From: Acanthaster planci | Taxonomy: Eukaryota; Echinodermata; Asteroidea; Valvatida; Acanthasteridae | NCBI RefSeq assembly: GCF_001949145.1 | Contig: NW_019091356.1 | Span: 1,145,396 to 1,182,242 of the forward strand | DNA length: 36,847 nt | Direction of reading: 5' to 3' | Part shown: positions 11,901 to 23,505 of the stretch, one piece after another | Numbering within the stretch: the stretch's first letter is position 1 | Layout of the letters: every line of letters begins with the position of its first letter | The notes under the pieces: model-generated | What the model saw: the letters and a program-made list of their open reading frames with translations, nothing else | Told to the model about the DNA's origin: nothing | Database searches by the model: none | Program-made: the position numbers and the translations under genes

Positions 11901-14223
11901 TCTACTTGCGTCATCTTGAGCCTTGTTTGTCACCTTGTGTACTTGGCTGTATCGCAGACTTGTACACACTGAACAAAACAGCGACCTGGGGAGTGGGGAC
12001 TTGCTCTTAAGGATAGCAGAGGGTGAGCCCACTTCTTTCTCGACAAATAATTAGCAATCACAGAACAAATCCCTAATGGCCTAAATTAACTTTTTAACAA
12101 GCCTTAAATAATTATATGCACGATCAATGAAATCAAGGAAAAGGGACGAAAAAGGAAGTGTGTTTTTACTACGTCACCACGGTCCATATTTGACATGCTT
12201 TGTATGATTGGGCATTATCTAAAGAGAGAAAATATTTAATTCTTATCTCGTTAGCTGTGTGCGCGGTCTCCTGCGCATTCCTCGCTTCTTTATTGTGGTT
12301 TGTAACGTGACACCGAAGGCACTGCGGGGGATCCTCATGCATGCATCATACAGAATCATATATCGTGTTCACTCATGTATCTACGAAGACAGAGAGAGAT
12401 AGAGAAAAAAGAGACCTTCCACCCACACGGAGCCTTGTCGCTTGGTCTGACCAAAGCCAGGTGTGTTAACAAGACGGGCTAATGTTACGCCGTACCAAAT
12501 GCCTAGAGAATAGCTGCCTTGATATCGCTACAAAGCACTCATTCATCAAGGTCCGCGCTATCGTAGGTAGATAGCTGTGTTATCAATACGATGCTGGCTA
12601 GCGCTTCTGCTTATGGCGATTCCCCCCCCCCATTAATGCTCCCAGCTAAACAAAGAAGATTTGCCACAGTGTTCAACCAGGAAAGTAAGAAAAGAAGTTT
12701 TCCGAAATCGATCAAATATTTGTAAGGGCTTTTGGGGTTTCCAGCAATTACGTTTTAAATACCAAACTGCTTGAAAAAGCGAATAATTACGTTTAAAAAC
12801 TTATGGAGGTAAAAAATATCCAGGATTTTTAAAACTTCATTTACCGCAATACTTCCTCGCAAAATCACAAGACTGGATTACAGACAGAGATAAAAAGTTC
12901 TAAATTTACACAGAAAAGGACAAGAAGAGCATTACAAACATCACAACAAATATGAATAAAAATACAATGTTATTACGATAAACAAGGGGAACTGCAGCAA
13001 AATTACTTTCAGGGAATTAGAAAGACAGGTACTCTTGACTGAGATTAAATAATTTCTGCAAGACGATACTCAAAACATCTTATCCTCCGGCTTGGCCATA
13101 AAAATTGTCATAAACAAAACAGACTCCTTGATGGTCGCAATGCTGAGGGTTCCTTCCAATCACATTCAAGACTTTTTTTACAAATACATCATTGCAGGAA
13201 GTTGGGAATTTTCACCCACACTGGACACGAGTCAAGACTTAGTGCGTCACCATTTTCACTGATAGAGGTAAACACGAAAGGTGTCATGGACACTTGTATA
13301 GACCCTTATAGGATGTCATGTAGCTTCTCTAATACGAAGAGATGTTCTTACCTGATAAATTGCCTGTACGTTTAATTATTTTAAAAAATGCTTTTCTGAA
13401 GCTTACGATATGGACAAGGTGTTTCCTGTTAATTTTGCGAGTGATATAACTTGTTTAGAAGTCAGTGATAGAATGTACCGATATGCATCACGAAATTGTT
13501 GGTTTTGTTCTAAGGTGTAGTTTAATGTCACTCTGAAAATTGCTGTCATAGAAGTCTGACAAAAGTGTTGTAAGAACTTTCAAGTATGTTTTTGTCTCTA
13601 CTTTAATCTGACTTGTTTCACATATTTACCATTACGTCTTATTTGCTTGTGATGGGAGCTAGGTTAATTCGCCCAGCTACTTTTGCTGCAAAACCACTCA
13701 GCTATATCATAAAACCGATAAAATAATATTTTGAGAATCGAAGACAGCTGTAAGAAAGAGTTGAGTGAGTTTTATTGAGCTCAAATTGAGATCCCCTGCC
13801 ACCCCTGACATTTTGACATAAGACTATCTAGTTTTCCCCTTGTTTCTTAACTTCAAATCGTCGATTACAAGAGGCAAAATGTAAAACCTTACCAAACATA
13901 AATAGCTCTCGAAATGTCAAGAACAAAAGAGTATCTGCTTTATCGTATTTTTTTCGAAACCGTGATAACTGTTGGAAGGACGACGTGTTTAATTCAGAGC
14001 ATTATGTCGACAAGGGTACAGACGTGGGACACCAAATGCCAGTCATAAAAAATAACGAAAATGTGGGCTGGAATTACAGAAACCGACACCGTTCAAACTG
14101 GAGACATAAAGGCTGGGAGTTCACGGAAAGGTTCGCAAGGGGTGTACCTATAGAGAAGGTTATTTCATACATCTCATCTTAATTGCCTTACCAGCACACA
14201 GACAGACTTGATGCACTTTTTTT
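5935..14223. other. long stretch without a supported gene
   Basis: Mostly AT-rich with no exon I can defend. A CpG-rich patch at about 7160-7380 is open in one frame on each strand, which may mark a promoter or decayed mobile element. A possible minus-strand exon at 8153-8279 is described under findings. The sequence GTCCACGGTTG occurs twice 18 bp apart (8563-8573, 8581-8591). A run of ten C is at 12622-12631. The block 10380-10620 is extremely AT-rich. Confidence 0.5.
6949..6988. repeat. perfect 20-bp tandem duplication
   Basis: The unit GATGGTATCCGATGTGCGCC occurs twice head to tail without mismatch (6949-6968, 6969-6988), and the first four bases of a third unit follow. Identical copies suggest a recent slippage or duplication event. 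Confidence 0.95.
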
Positions 14224-14241
14224 CACCCACAATGTTGTGCG
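14224..14241 (+). promoter_or_regulatory. weak ZNF143-like motif in CpG-rich patch
   Basis: This block shares the 13-mer TTCACCCACAATG with the motif at 4892 and fits the recalled ZNF143 consensus at 15 of 18 positions. It lies in a GC- and CpG-rich patch (about 14230-14400) inside otherwise AT-rich DNA. It could be the promoter of the gene whose last exon seems to lie at 16168, but no linking exon was found. An ATG inside the motif opens a 42-codon frame without recognisable features. Confidence 0.25.
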
Positions 14242-14399
14242 CGAAGTTCGCGAGTTACTTCCACTCCCCCGCAGTGTGCTTTGCTATAGGCAAGGATGTT
14301 GACGGGGCAAACTCCTCTGCGCGCGCTCAGAACCTAGCCAGGTCACTGCACGTGGCGTAGCGTCCCTCGAGAACAGCGTATGTGGCAGTAACAGTCCAA

Positions 14400-16167
14400 C
14401 CACTGGATTGCCGGTGACCAATAATATGAAACATTTCCTTACTTTGTATGTTTGTTTCATCGAAGTATTAGCGTTACATGTCGATAGAGCGTTGACATTT
14501 TGCTACAAAGGGCGCGTTGCTTTTTGTCTTTCACCCAGATTTTCTTCAAGCGTCTGAGTAAAGAAGGGCATAGGTCGATTTAGGGCCAGCAGAAATGCAC
14601 GAAAGAGCTGAGGAATATTCCTCAATTTGTCAGATGAATCCAGAAAGGAGAGTAAATAAAATATACACTTGAAACCTGAAGTTGTTCTTTAAGGTCACAT
14701 ATCAGCGTCTACGATAGGCTTCAGGAATGTATTCTCCGTTACAAGATTTCAAAATTTAAGAACTCCGTATTCCTTTGAGTTTTAACAATTTTGTAGTTTT
14801 CTAAAAAAAAAAAGGAATAGTGTAAGAAGGAGACTCCTCAAAGCAAAGCAAGTCAAATATTGTTTTTCATACTATTTCATTTCTTAGAGTAAAGATTATG
14901 AATTCGTATCAGCAAAAACAGCAAAACAACAAATTCTCGTACCCTTCATATCAAATGGTGATGATAAAATACTGTTAAGCATTGAAGGTTAATATTGAAC
15001 ATGCCGTGTAGCATATACAGTAGATATACCTACGATTTCGTAGTCTTCTATTTTTATCAACATGATACATAATCTGATGCGAATCTTAAAATAATACCCG
15101 CTGAGTGTATCGTAAATGTTATCCAACTTACATGGGATGCGATTTTATGCATTGGACATTAATTAAGCCAAATAGGGAAAGATATCAGTCGATGCCCACG
15201 CATTGGCCAAAAATTCCTATCGTTCGTCATCCATCATAAGAGCAACAAAAAGCACTTACCCATCAGGCGTAAGAGTCGACTTTTTAGACACTTCATTCAC
15301 TTTTTTTTCTCTAACCGAGTAGCGTAGAACCTGTAGTTAGCGCACTCGATTTACAGACCCCTACATCTCCTGAAGTTATTCAGAATTATCGCCAGTCAGA
15401 AAGCTAGTTTTTGATCCCAATGTGAATTATACACGATTCGATGTTTTTTAAATGCTTCTTGTTTCAAAAGAATGTGTAAAGACCCAAGTGATTAGGTCAG
15501 AAAAAAAATAACATGCACGATTCGAACTGTCATCATCCGTCGGTGTTAAGCATCAAGGCAGATAATAATTACTATTCAAAGTCTATTTTGGTAATGTTCA
15601 CGCATTACAGGACATAAAGAACACAGTAAATTTTATTTCAAAGTCATGCAGCTTGGAGTCAACACATAGATTGCTTTCTTTTCTCATGCATGTGTTTGTA
15701 TTTTGTGGGCACAGTGCATGAAGGTCATAAGAACAGAAGGATTAAGTAAAATTCTCTACTTCAAATAAATTGCCTCTTCTGACAACTAAAGCTTGATGAT
15801 TGGATACTGTACATGGAAGTTTACTTTTAAACCTGAAAGGGGTTTCCGTAATCACAGACCAAATACTCAACTGATAATGCATTCGGAGATCTGCGTTTTG
15901 ATTCTGTCAGGTTTCCTCGGCAAATACTTAAAAAATAACTACCTTTTATTTTTTGTTTTATTTTGTTATTTTTTTTCCAATTTTCATTTATTTAGAATGT
16001 ACAATATCCTTGCCCCTGAGAACTAAGGTCTCAGCACTTTATGCAGTGCAGAACTTTGGTTTGTCATGATCACGAAATTCACCAAGCTCATCCTCCGCGT
16101 CATGACTGACTCCAGTTTCTTGTCTCCACCCTTTTGTTGTGATGTCTCTTCCTTGCTTCATACCCAG
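14400..16167. other. AT-rich stretch, probably intronic
   Basis: No supported exon is visible. If the exon at 16168 belongs to a gene with earlier exons, this stretch would hold its last intron. The end of the stretch is a pyrimidine-rich tract leading to CCCAG at 16163-16167, the proposed acceptor. Confidence 0.4.
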
Positions 16168-16446
16168 TCCCACCAGTTCAAGTCTTGCTCCACCGGCGGC
16201 CCGGCGTCGAACTGCCGCCACACGGTTAGGAATAACTGGGCCACGATGTCCCGTCTCTTCGGGCGGTACTTGGATGGTCTCGCGCCCCAACTCCATGAAA
16301 CGCTAAAGAAGGCTGTGCTAGAGCTGTTGGACGCACCGGATGACGGGATCCAGAGCATGGTGAACTCCGTTAACGATGGAAATGGTTATTGGAAATGGTA
16401 CTTCACTTGGCTCAAGAATTGTCAACCTCAGACGCTTAGGCGCTGA
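16168..16446 (+). CDS. probable 3'-terminal coding exon, unrecognised gene
   Basis: A long pyrimidine tract (about 16119-16165) ends in CCCAG, followed by 279 bp of GC-rich sequence open to TGA at 16444-16446; an AATAAA lies at 16591. The 92 residues start SHQFKSC. They hold three Cys (exon residues 7, 16, 85), a long amphipathic stretch at about 23-55, an Asp-rich turn (APDDG) and an aromatic segment GYWKWYFTW near the end. I cannot assign a family. Two ideas are weak: a Bcl-2-like fold, since NNW at 22-24 and GYW at 73-75 recall BH1 and BH2 with a similar Trp-to-Trp spacing, or a secreted helical protein, given the Cys pattern. No signal peptide is encoded in this exon; it would come from an upstream exon I did not find. 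Confidence 0.45.
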   Translation, partial: SHQFKSCSTGGPASNCRHTVRNNWATMSRLFGRYLDGLAPQLHETLKKAVLELLDAPDDGIQSMVNSVNDGNGYWKWYFTWLKNCQPQTLRR

Positions 16447-16590
16447 TGGCGATCGAAGAAGGCAAATGATTCCTACAAAAATCTTAAACTTTGAACATCC
16501 GAAATATCAATTCACATTATACAATCAAAATGAGGAATTTCCGAGAAGACCTATAAATCGTGGGATCACTACTGATTTTCTACTCCTCTG

Positions 16591-16596
16591 AATAAA
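16591..16596 (+). terminator. poly(A) signal after the 16.2-kb exon
   Basis: AATAAA lies 145 bp after the stop codon at 16446, a normal 3' UTR distance. It supports reading 16168-16446 as a last exon. Confidence 0.45.
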
Positions 16597-16619
16597 ATTG
16601 ATTCTTTAGAAAAAGACAC

Positions 16620-17601
16620 CGCAAATGATGAGTCTCTTTTAGTTCATTCAAGGTCATTAGCATGTGGTGTTTTTGAACCTGTGGATCCATCAGCTAGTAA
16701 TTTATATCTTTGGTATTGGTTGAATGAGAACGTGGGCATTAATTTATTTAATGACACTGATTACGCAAACATACACAGAAACTTTAGTGCATGTATACAG
16801 CAAAGCAGAACACCATTATTGATTTGTATATCGTCAAAGTTGCCAGCAAATTCACCTCCAGAAAAGTGTTAATTATGGGGAAAATAAATTTCCAAATACC
16901 TTTCATTTTAAAGTGGATAGGGATGTATGAAATCAGGGTTTAGGAATCTATGTGGTCAACCCCCCCCACCTGCTGAGGTTGTTAAACCACGTCTGCTGGC
17001 TGCTGCGCAACGACTTAGCAACCTAGCTGCATCAAATCGACATATATTTGTCTGTTTTCTATGCAAGAATGCAGCTACACAAATGCAATGCCAGTGACAC
17101 GTCTGCTCCGGCTTAGAAGCTAAAACGATTCTGTCTCCTTTCATCCCTTGATCATTCTCTGACAGGTGAAGATATGGGTAACAATAACCTGTCCAGAGGA
17201 AGCGAAGTTGTCTTTCCGGTGTTCCATTTCTGTGGGGAATTACTCTTTGCTAGTCCATCCCGTACTGTTTTTTCCCTGTCAATCTAGCGTCTTTTGAGGA
17301 ACAAGACTCAATATAATATGAAATCGACAGTGAAAGTCTGTGTGTCATATGTTAAACGAATCTACACTGTTTTGATGCAGTTTCATCGACAGGGACGAGG
17401 TACAGCGTGGTACACGAAATAAAATTATTCATGGGTATAATAATTATTGCAATTATTTTTTCATTTTTCCCCTGTGAGCCAACTGTATTTCCAATCAGCC
17501 AGGTCGTTTCACGTCAGTATTAAAATTCCTGCGTAAAAACTGAACGTCACGCCATTATGTGCAAACCCGCCTGTACACGAATAGCTTAAAGCCTACGTCT
17601 G
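16620..17601. other. intergenic DNA, nothing recognised
   Basis: AT-rich sequence with short chance reading frames on both strands and no splice-bounded protein-like segment. Confidence 0.55.
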
Positions 17602-17626
17602 AAAACAAAACAAAACAAAACAAAAT
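17602..17626 (+). repeat. (AAAAC)5 microsatellite
   Basis: Five consecutive AAAAC units followed by an A-rich tail. It could be the 3' tail of an old retroposed element, but no body is recognisable. Confidence 0.9.
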
Positions 17627-18048
17627 AAAAATGGCCAAAATCACAAGCCAGAAAGAACCTCAAAAATTCAAGGTTCCCAGGAGGGCTTTGAGAACGGAGA
17701 GTGATCACGGTCCCTAAGGTATGAATGATGTAATGCACCATACAAAGGCTACTTGCCCGGAGGTTGTACGTTTTCAAGAACTGAGGTAATGCTAGGAGAA
17801 AGCTCACAAACAGCTAGCATGATTTGTCTTAAGCCATAGACTGAAATGGCTTTCACTCATCTAAATTCTCTTGGCAAATTCTCGATGAGTGTTTTTCCCT
17901 TTTGACGCAAAGTGACATCTATTGTATCAGCCAGTGTTGAATTTACGAAGATTGCCTGTTCAAGGGCAGATCTCAACAAAATTTTCGGAGGCTTAATTTA
18001 GGTTCTTGGTACATTGCAAAGGAGGGAGTGGGGATTTCATAGAAGATG

Positions 18049-18227
18049 CAACAACAACAACAACAACAACAACGACGACGACGACAACAACAAATAACAA
18101 CAAACAAACAACAACAAACAAACAAACAAACAAACAATAACAACAACGAACAACAACAACAACAAACAACAACATCAAACAACAGCAACAACAGCAATCA
18201 ACAACAACAAACAAACAACAACAACAC
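18049..18227 (+). repeat. CAA/CAAA microsatellite, about 180 bp
   Basis: Almost uninterrupted CAA units with embedded CAAA and CGA variants and a few CAG interruptions. One strand is almost free of G and T over this stretch. Long open frames here (poly-Gln/Asn on plus, poly-Val/Cys on minus) are products of the repeat. Confidence 0.95.
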
Positions 18228-20393
18228 AATCTCACAGGTAACACTGAAAACTGAAACGCGTCTTTAAAAAGACACTTTGCTTCATACAAGTGCGATAGCC
18301 GATGGAAGTATATATGAGATAAGACTGTAATGCAAGATGACAACTCTTTAAAATGAAAAAAAAAATGATACAAGGGTAAATTACAGAATGACTGACAACT
18401 CCCGAAGGCTGGCTGAAGTCCAAACCGTACCGAGAAGGTTTTCGTTTTCACTAGCACAAATGACAGGCCCGCACGTTTTGGGTAATCCCATCCGCTGGTA
18501 AAAAAAACCACTTGTCCAAGATGGATATTCAAACGTCTCTTTCGACATTTAGTGTCCGGTCGATTTTGTGCCTTTCCCGCAGGGGATGTTTCGAAAAATG
18601 CTTGCATAGGCAACATTCATACCATAATTGGAGATAATTAACCTTATAACCTGTTGTGGTAAGTAAACCCAAACCAACATCAGTCCATTTACTTTTTCCC
18701 CTAAGAACAGCCTGTCAGGTGAGGTATAAGTAAATGTTCTTTTGGTTTACTTCTTCATCTCATATTCATTAGGGTACAAATTAGTATATCACTGACAGTT
18801 TGTATGGTCCTGACGAATGTTTGTAGTTGTGGGGTGTTTATGTCAAACAGGAGAGATTATATTCCACATATTCATCAGTCCCACAGTGAGGTAAAGTTAT
18901 GTCGAACTCCCCCGAATCTCAAGCTTTCCCTATTTTTGTCTCAGACGTTGGAGCAAGACATAAAAACAAAATAACCTGAAAAAACGATCTGTCCGAGTAA
19001 GAGACGTTGACATTCGCTCTGGGAATGACCTGATCGAGGTTTAGACCAAATACAGAAACCGTTTCACTCGAATGAAATGCATGTACCGAAACATTCCAAA
19101 CTGGCGAAACAGATGCGGTCCTAATTTAATGTTTAGGCCTTTGTCGCGCCAACGAGCGCCCGCAAACAACATTATGTTGTTATTCTATCTTATTCTATTC
19201 TATCTAACGTATAATAGACATAGTGGCAACGGGTTCGTTTGTTTGTTGGGTCGTTGGAGTGTTTGTTTGTTTTCAATTTTCATACTAAAATTCTCACCAT
19301 TAGTTAAAATCAACGCACCACGATGAAGGTCAGCAGCATATAGCGTACTCTGGGACAAGACAGGTGGTCAAATTTCTCCTGTTTGCGGTCTGAAATGACC
19401 CATGAACAGAAGCGCTCGGGTGAACGATTGGATATTGGGAAACAACTCAGTTTGACGAGACAGATTGGTTTTTTAATTGGAACTGATTGCTGCGTTCTTT
19501 CTTGACAGACAAACTGACCAACCAACCGACCGGGCGACCAACGTAATTGCTGAACGACCAAAAGAATGTCTAGGTCTCAGTCCAGCGATTCGCATCATAA
19601 ACTTACCAACTTATGGACCTAACTTCGGACTAACCGAGGGCCGACTTCTCTGCCATCTGCCATTCATCTGCCCTCTACCGCCTCTGCCAATTTATTTCAG
19701 GACACGACTTGCTCTTACAGCATACAATTGTCTTCCCCGAACTTGCCAAATCTTGACGCATTATCGCGCACACATCTCACCTGCCTATATCGACTCGGGT
19801 TTATTACTACTCATTTGCCCACAAATCACACTTTGTGTTGCCACGGTAACACAATACGTTAACACGTAAATCTTGCCTCATAGCACCTCATTAATTAGAC
19901 ATCGTCCAACCACATGTCGCCGCTTTTTCGAAGAGTTAGGAAACAACATGCAATGACCTCCCAGCTCAGCACGTGATGTGCTCACCTACCCAGTATCAGT
20001 GATGATATCAAGAAAGATGAACTCAGTCTGGGGGGCAATCGGAAGCACTGATATACGATCCACACAAGAACTTTTTCTCGCACAATCGTTTAATACCTCG
20101 CCAAGAGAGAAAGCACTGTGATTGAATTTCACGGGCACCCGGGCCTGCACCGAAGACAAAGGAACAAGAGTGAGTGGGGTAGGAGAGTTTGTTAGCATCA
20201 CCAAGCGAGGCATCCTCCCACGAGGAGCCATTTGAACAAAGACTTCGCGGGGACGTGAGCCTGTTGCGTAGCGCTGTTGGTCACAAAACATCGCAATTTT
20301 TTTTTTGTATCTGTCTCTCCAGCACTTGATCTTTGTCAAAGGATGATTCGAAATCTGTTAGAATGATTGCAGGCTCATCACCCGCGGGTGTAT
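18228..20393. other. intergenic DNA, no supported gene
   Basis: A 130-codon plus-strand frame (19477-19869) and a 117-codon minus-strand frame (19986-20339) occur, lengths expected by chance in this much sequence. The minus frame holds a respectable acceptor (see findings). The rest shows nothing I recognise. Confidence 0.45.
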
Positions 20394-20400
20394 TATAAAA
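20394..20400 (+). promoter_or_regulatory. TATA box of a putative secreted-protein gene
   Basis: TATAAAA lies in a locally GC-richer context. It is followed by about 200 bp without any ATG that end in a strong donor (AGAAG|GTATGT at 20607/20608). This is the pattern of a TATA promoter with a noncoding first exon. A start site around 20420-20430 is inferred from spacing only. Confidence 0.45.
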
Positions 20401-20424
20401 GCTACTCGCTGAAAGTGGAGATTG

Positions 20425-20607
20425 CACAGACCAAATCGCACTTCTGAGCGGCCGGCACGCATCGGCAAGTGAAGTCCACCAAGATTGTTTTCATTTTCGA
20501 GGATACTTCGGACAACGCACTCCTGGCCCTATCGATCTGAACAGCGGCAAATTAACAGCGACTTCCGAGACCGTCTCATCGTATATCATATCCCGGGGGA
20601 ATAGAAG
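20425..20607 (+). other. predicted noncoding first exon (5' UTR)
   Basis: The stretch has no ATG in any frame and ends at a donor matching consensus (AAG|GTATGT). The next strong acceptor that leads directly to a good start codon on the same strand is at 23496, so I pair the two. Exact 5' end and the pairing are inference. The minus strand is also open here (20491-20802), but that frame has no better support. Confidence 0.35.
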
Positions 20608-23496
20608 GTATGTTTGTAGACACAGAACACACCAGGCTTCAGGGGAAGACTGAGACAGATTTATCTTTGTTAATTGATTACGTAAAAATCCTATAGGACT
20701 ATATATCCGATTCACTTTTTGTTTTATTTGTTTTTTTCTAGTTCTTTTTCTGCTGAAGGACTGACTAAGATAAAACAGTTTTAGAAGAATTTCCGTCTTC
20801 AACGTATTTGTAGGAAGCTCAGATCAAATTACCAGGAAAAATGTTGTTCGAGTTTTGTCAGGAAAAATTGATTTACATTATCAATGAATACCCTTCCCCA
20901 GAGACCTTAAGTTGAATCAGTTCAGTGCGTAGTCTAGAAAATAGCAGACACTCTTTGGAAACGTCATTTTGCATTTAGATTCATTTAGCTTCCACTTTTA
21001 CTGGTGTCGCGCTCTCTGACTTCCAATAATGGTCATTCCTATTTTCGACTCCCGATTCGCATGTCACTGCCTTCAATATCCGTTCAACGTTATTCCCTTT
21101 GAGTGTCATTGTAGAAATTGTATCTCGATATTCAGGCAAAAATACTGTCGCAAACCCTCGAGCTTTCCCACTTTTTTCCGGTAATGATGAGAAGTCAGTT
21201 CTTTTCAATTTGCCGGAGTGCCTTGTGCCTTTTACTTTACACCCATACTTGAGTCGCCTATAACTTTTTTTCTTGTTTAATGTTAATTGTGCGGATCGTT
21301 GTGACTCTGCCAGTGAGTGAATGATCGTCCCGATGAAAGCTAAGAGATCTAAACAAACACGGGCGCACGACCGCAGTTCCGCAGACTCCCCCGATTTGCT
21401 CGGCTGCACGGTGACGTACATGCGACACCATTGCAGCTGCTGCCAGTTGCATCGCGGGCAAATCACCATATATCAAAAATGATGATCGCGCCGCCAAAAA
21501 GACCAATTCGTCATTCTTGTAGTCATAGTAACCACACTTTTTTTGTACAAGTAGACAGTGCGTCTGGGTATTATTGTTTGAAGAGATATTACGTTTATAT
21601 TCATAATGGAAGTGGGTCATTACCTATTAATTTAAATGAAACATTCGTGGTGGCACAAAAGTTAAAAATGCAATCATAACTCGAGAGGAAAAACAAATTT
21701 ACTCAAATACCATCCACTTTGTTACTGTGAATCCAACTTGTTTAACATTCTACAATATTCGTATAATTGCGATTTATAATTTTCCTGTCGTAATCAAGTT
21801 CCAATATACATGTACATTCGCTTCAGTACGTGTTGGATCTTTTTTTGCGGAGCGGTAGCAAGTGTTCGCGAATGCATCAATCATGTAGTAAATACATGCA
21901 CATCTTGACGCACACAGTTCGACGTCTCACCTTTCTAGCGCTATCGACAAGAGTACGAAAATTCAAATCACCACCACCCGACCCTTCGAGTGTTCATTCA
22001 CCGTTAGCGTAAACGATGAAATATAATGTGTGTGTTTTTCATAGCACGATGCCAGTGATCACTACGCAACATTTGCAATCCGTGTAACGAAAGTCATATT
22101 TGCGCGTTCATGATTCTGAGATGTGAATACTGGCGCAAAGAAATGGCAGTTTATAACATGTCAGCCCCTTGTCTTAGATGTACATTTGATATTACACATA
22201 GCCTGTGTCATGAACCGTAAAAATAAGCGTATGGGTCTATTAATGCGACCTCTAATATGACGAAGGCAAGTAAAGAATCAACCAAACTATCCGGTAACTC
22301 TGTTCACTCTTTTCACGGCCACGCTTAACCAAAAAAAAACCCCAAAATAGATCGACTTTTTTTTCAACAAGATTACACATTTGCAGGTATAAGTGCTTTT
22401 TTGATCGATGCCACATTTTAGCAGACCTGCGGATATTTATGTAATTAAAGACACGGTTAAAACTGTGTAAGGAGTGTAACAAATGATCTGAGCGAAAACT
22501 ATGTTATCAAAAATGTAAGACAACGTCCTGCAGTTTAAGAATTTGTATAAAAAATTAGATATTCTTTTTATGATTTACATGTATTTTTCGTAGAAATAAA
22601 ACTATGAGAGTTTCGAACCAGCTTAATTCAGATGCCCTTTAAAGACCTTTTTCATGTAATGGTAATTCAGACATTGGCGGTGATCTTGCCCTCTGTTTGT
22701 TTCGTGGGCTAATACTACTACCAATACAACTCATTTTCATGCCACGTCATTTATTTACTTTAAGGTAGGAATCAAATCTTTACTCCAAATACCGACTAGA
22801 AAAATGCTGCCCAGTTGTCTCCTTTCAAGTCTTATTCTATCCCAAAGAAATCAGCTGGCAATGAAAAATAAACTGTCCCCTTGAGTTTCGTGAAGATTGT
22901 GACATCTTTCCCCCTTCGTTTAAAACTACGTTGATATTTCTTAAATGCTGGGGAGTCAGAAAAGATGATTTTAACCACTTAATGCCCGCTTTGACCGATT
23001 GCCAAATCTCCTCTGGCGTCACTCGTGGCCGCCGAATGTTATAAGGTTGTCTATATCATTTACTGATGGCATCTTTCGTTCTGCTTGGAATGTGTTGTGT
23101 TGAGCTCAATACCGATTTATTGAATTGGCATGGCTACAGATTCTTGTCTTCGTTCCTACGGTTACCGATGGTCACACTATAACGTTGATGGTCAATGTGG
23201 AAGAGGCTGGTATCAGATTTGGGCATTAGATAAGGAAGATATCTGTCACACACGCAAGAGGCTGACTTTTTCGACGCCTGCATGCATGAATGTCATTTTT
23301 TTAAATCGTTCATGATACTTTTTTGCTCATGCGCAGTGGCAGCTATGGCTGATAATACATATTGATTAGCTGTGAAAAAGAAACGTTTCCAAAAATTTCG
23401 GGGCAACTAGTCTTTGGCATTACGTACATAGAGGTCCTTCGATCATAATATACATCATGACGTCCACAGTGTCTGAAACTCCATTTTTTCCCACAG
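20608..23496 (+). other. predicted intron of the 23.5-kb gene
   Basis: This 2.9-kb stretch would be removed if the noncoding exon is spliced to 23497. It starts GTATGT and ends in a C/T-rich tract plus CCACAG. It contains a 162-codon minus-strand frame (20981-21469) of unknown status and nothing else recognisable. Confidence 0.3.
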
Positions 23497-23505
23497 ATAA
23501 TCAAG

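Noticed and set aside
16039-16358. Minus-strand frames over the 16.2-kb exon
   Set aside because: Antisense shadows; the plus strand has the acceptor, stop and poly(A) signal.
17993-18616. 207-codon minus-strand frame with long Cys/Val runs, and its plus-strand Gln/Asn counterpart
   Set aside because: The openness comes from the CAA repeat, which has no stop codons in several frames; the non-repeat part is not protein-like.
19477-19869. 130-codon plus-strand frame
   Set aside because: Chance-length frame with unremarkable composition, no splice or start context and no motif.
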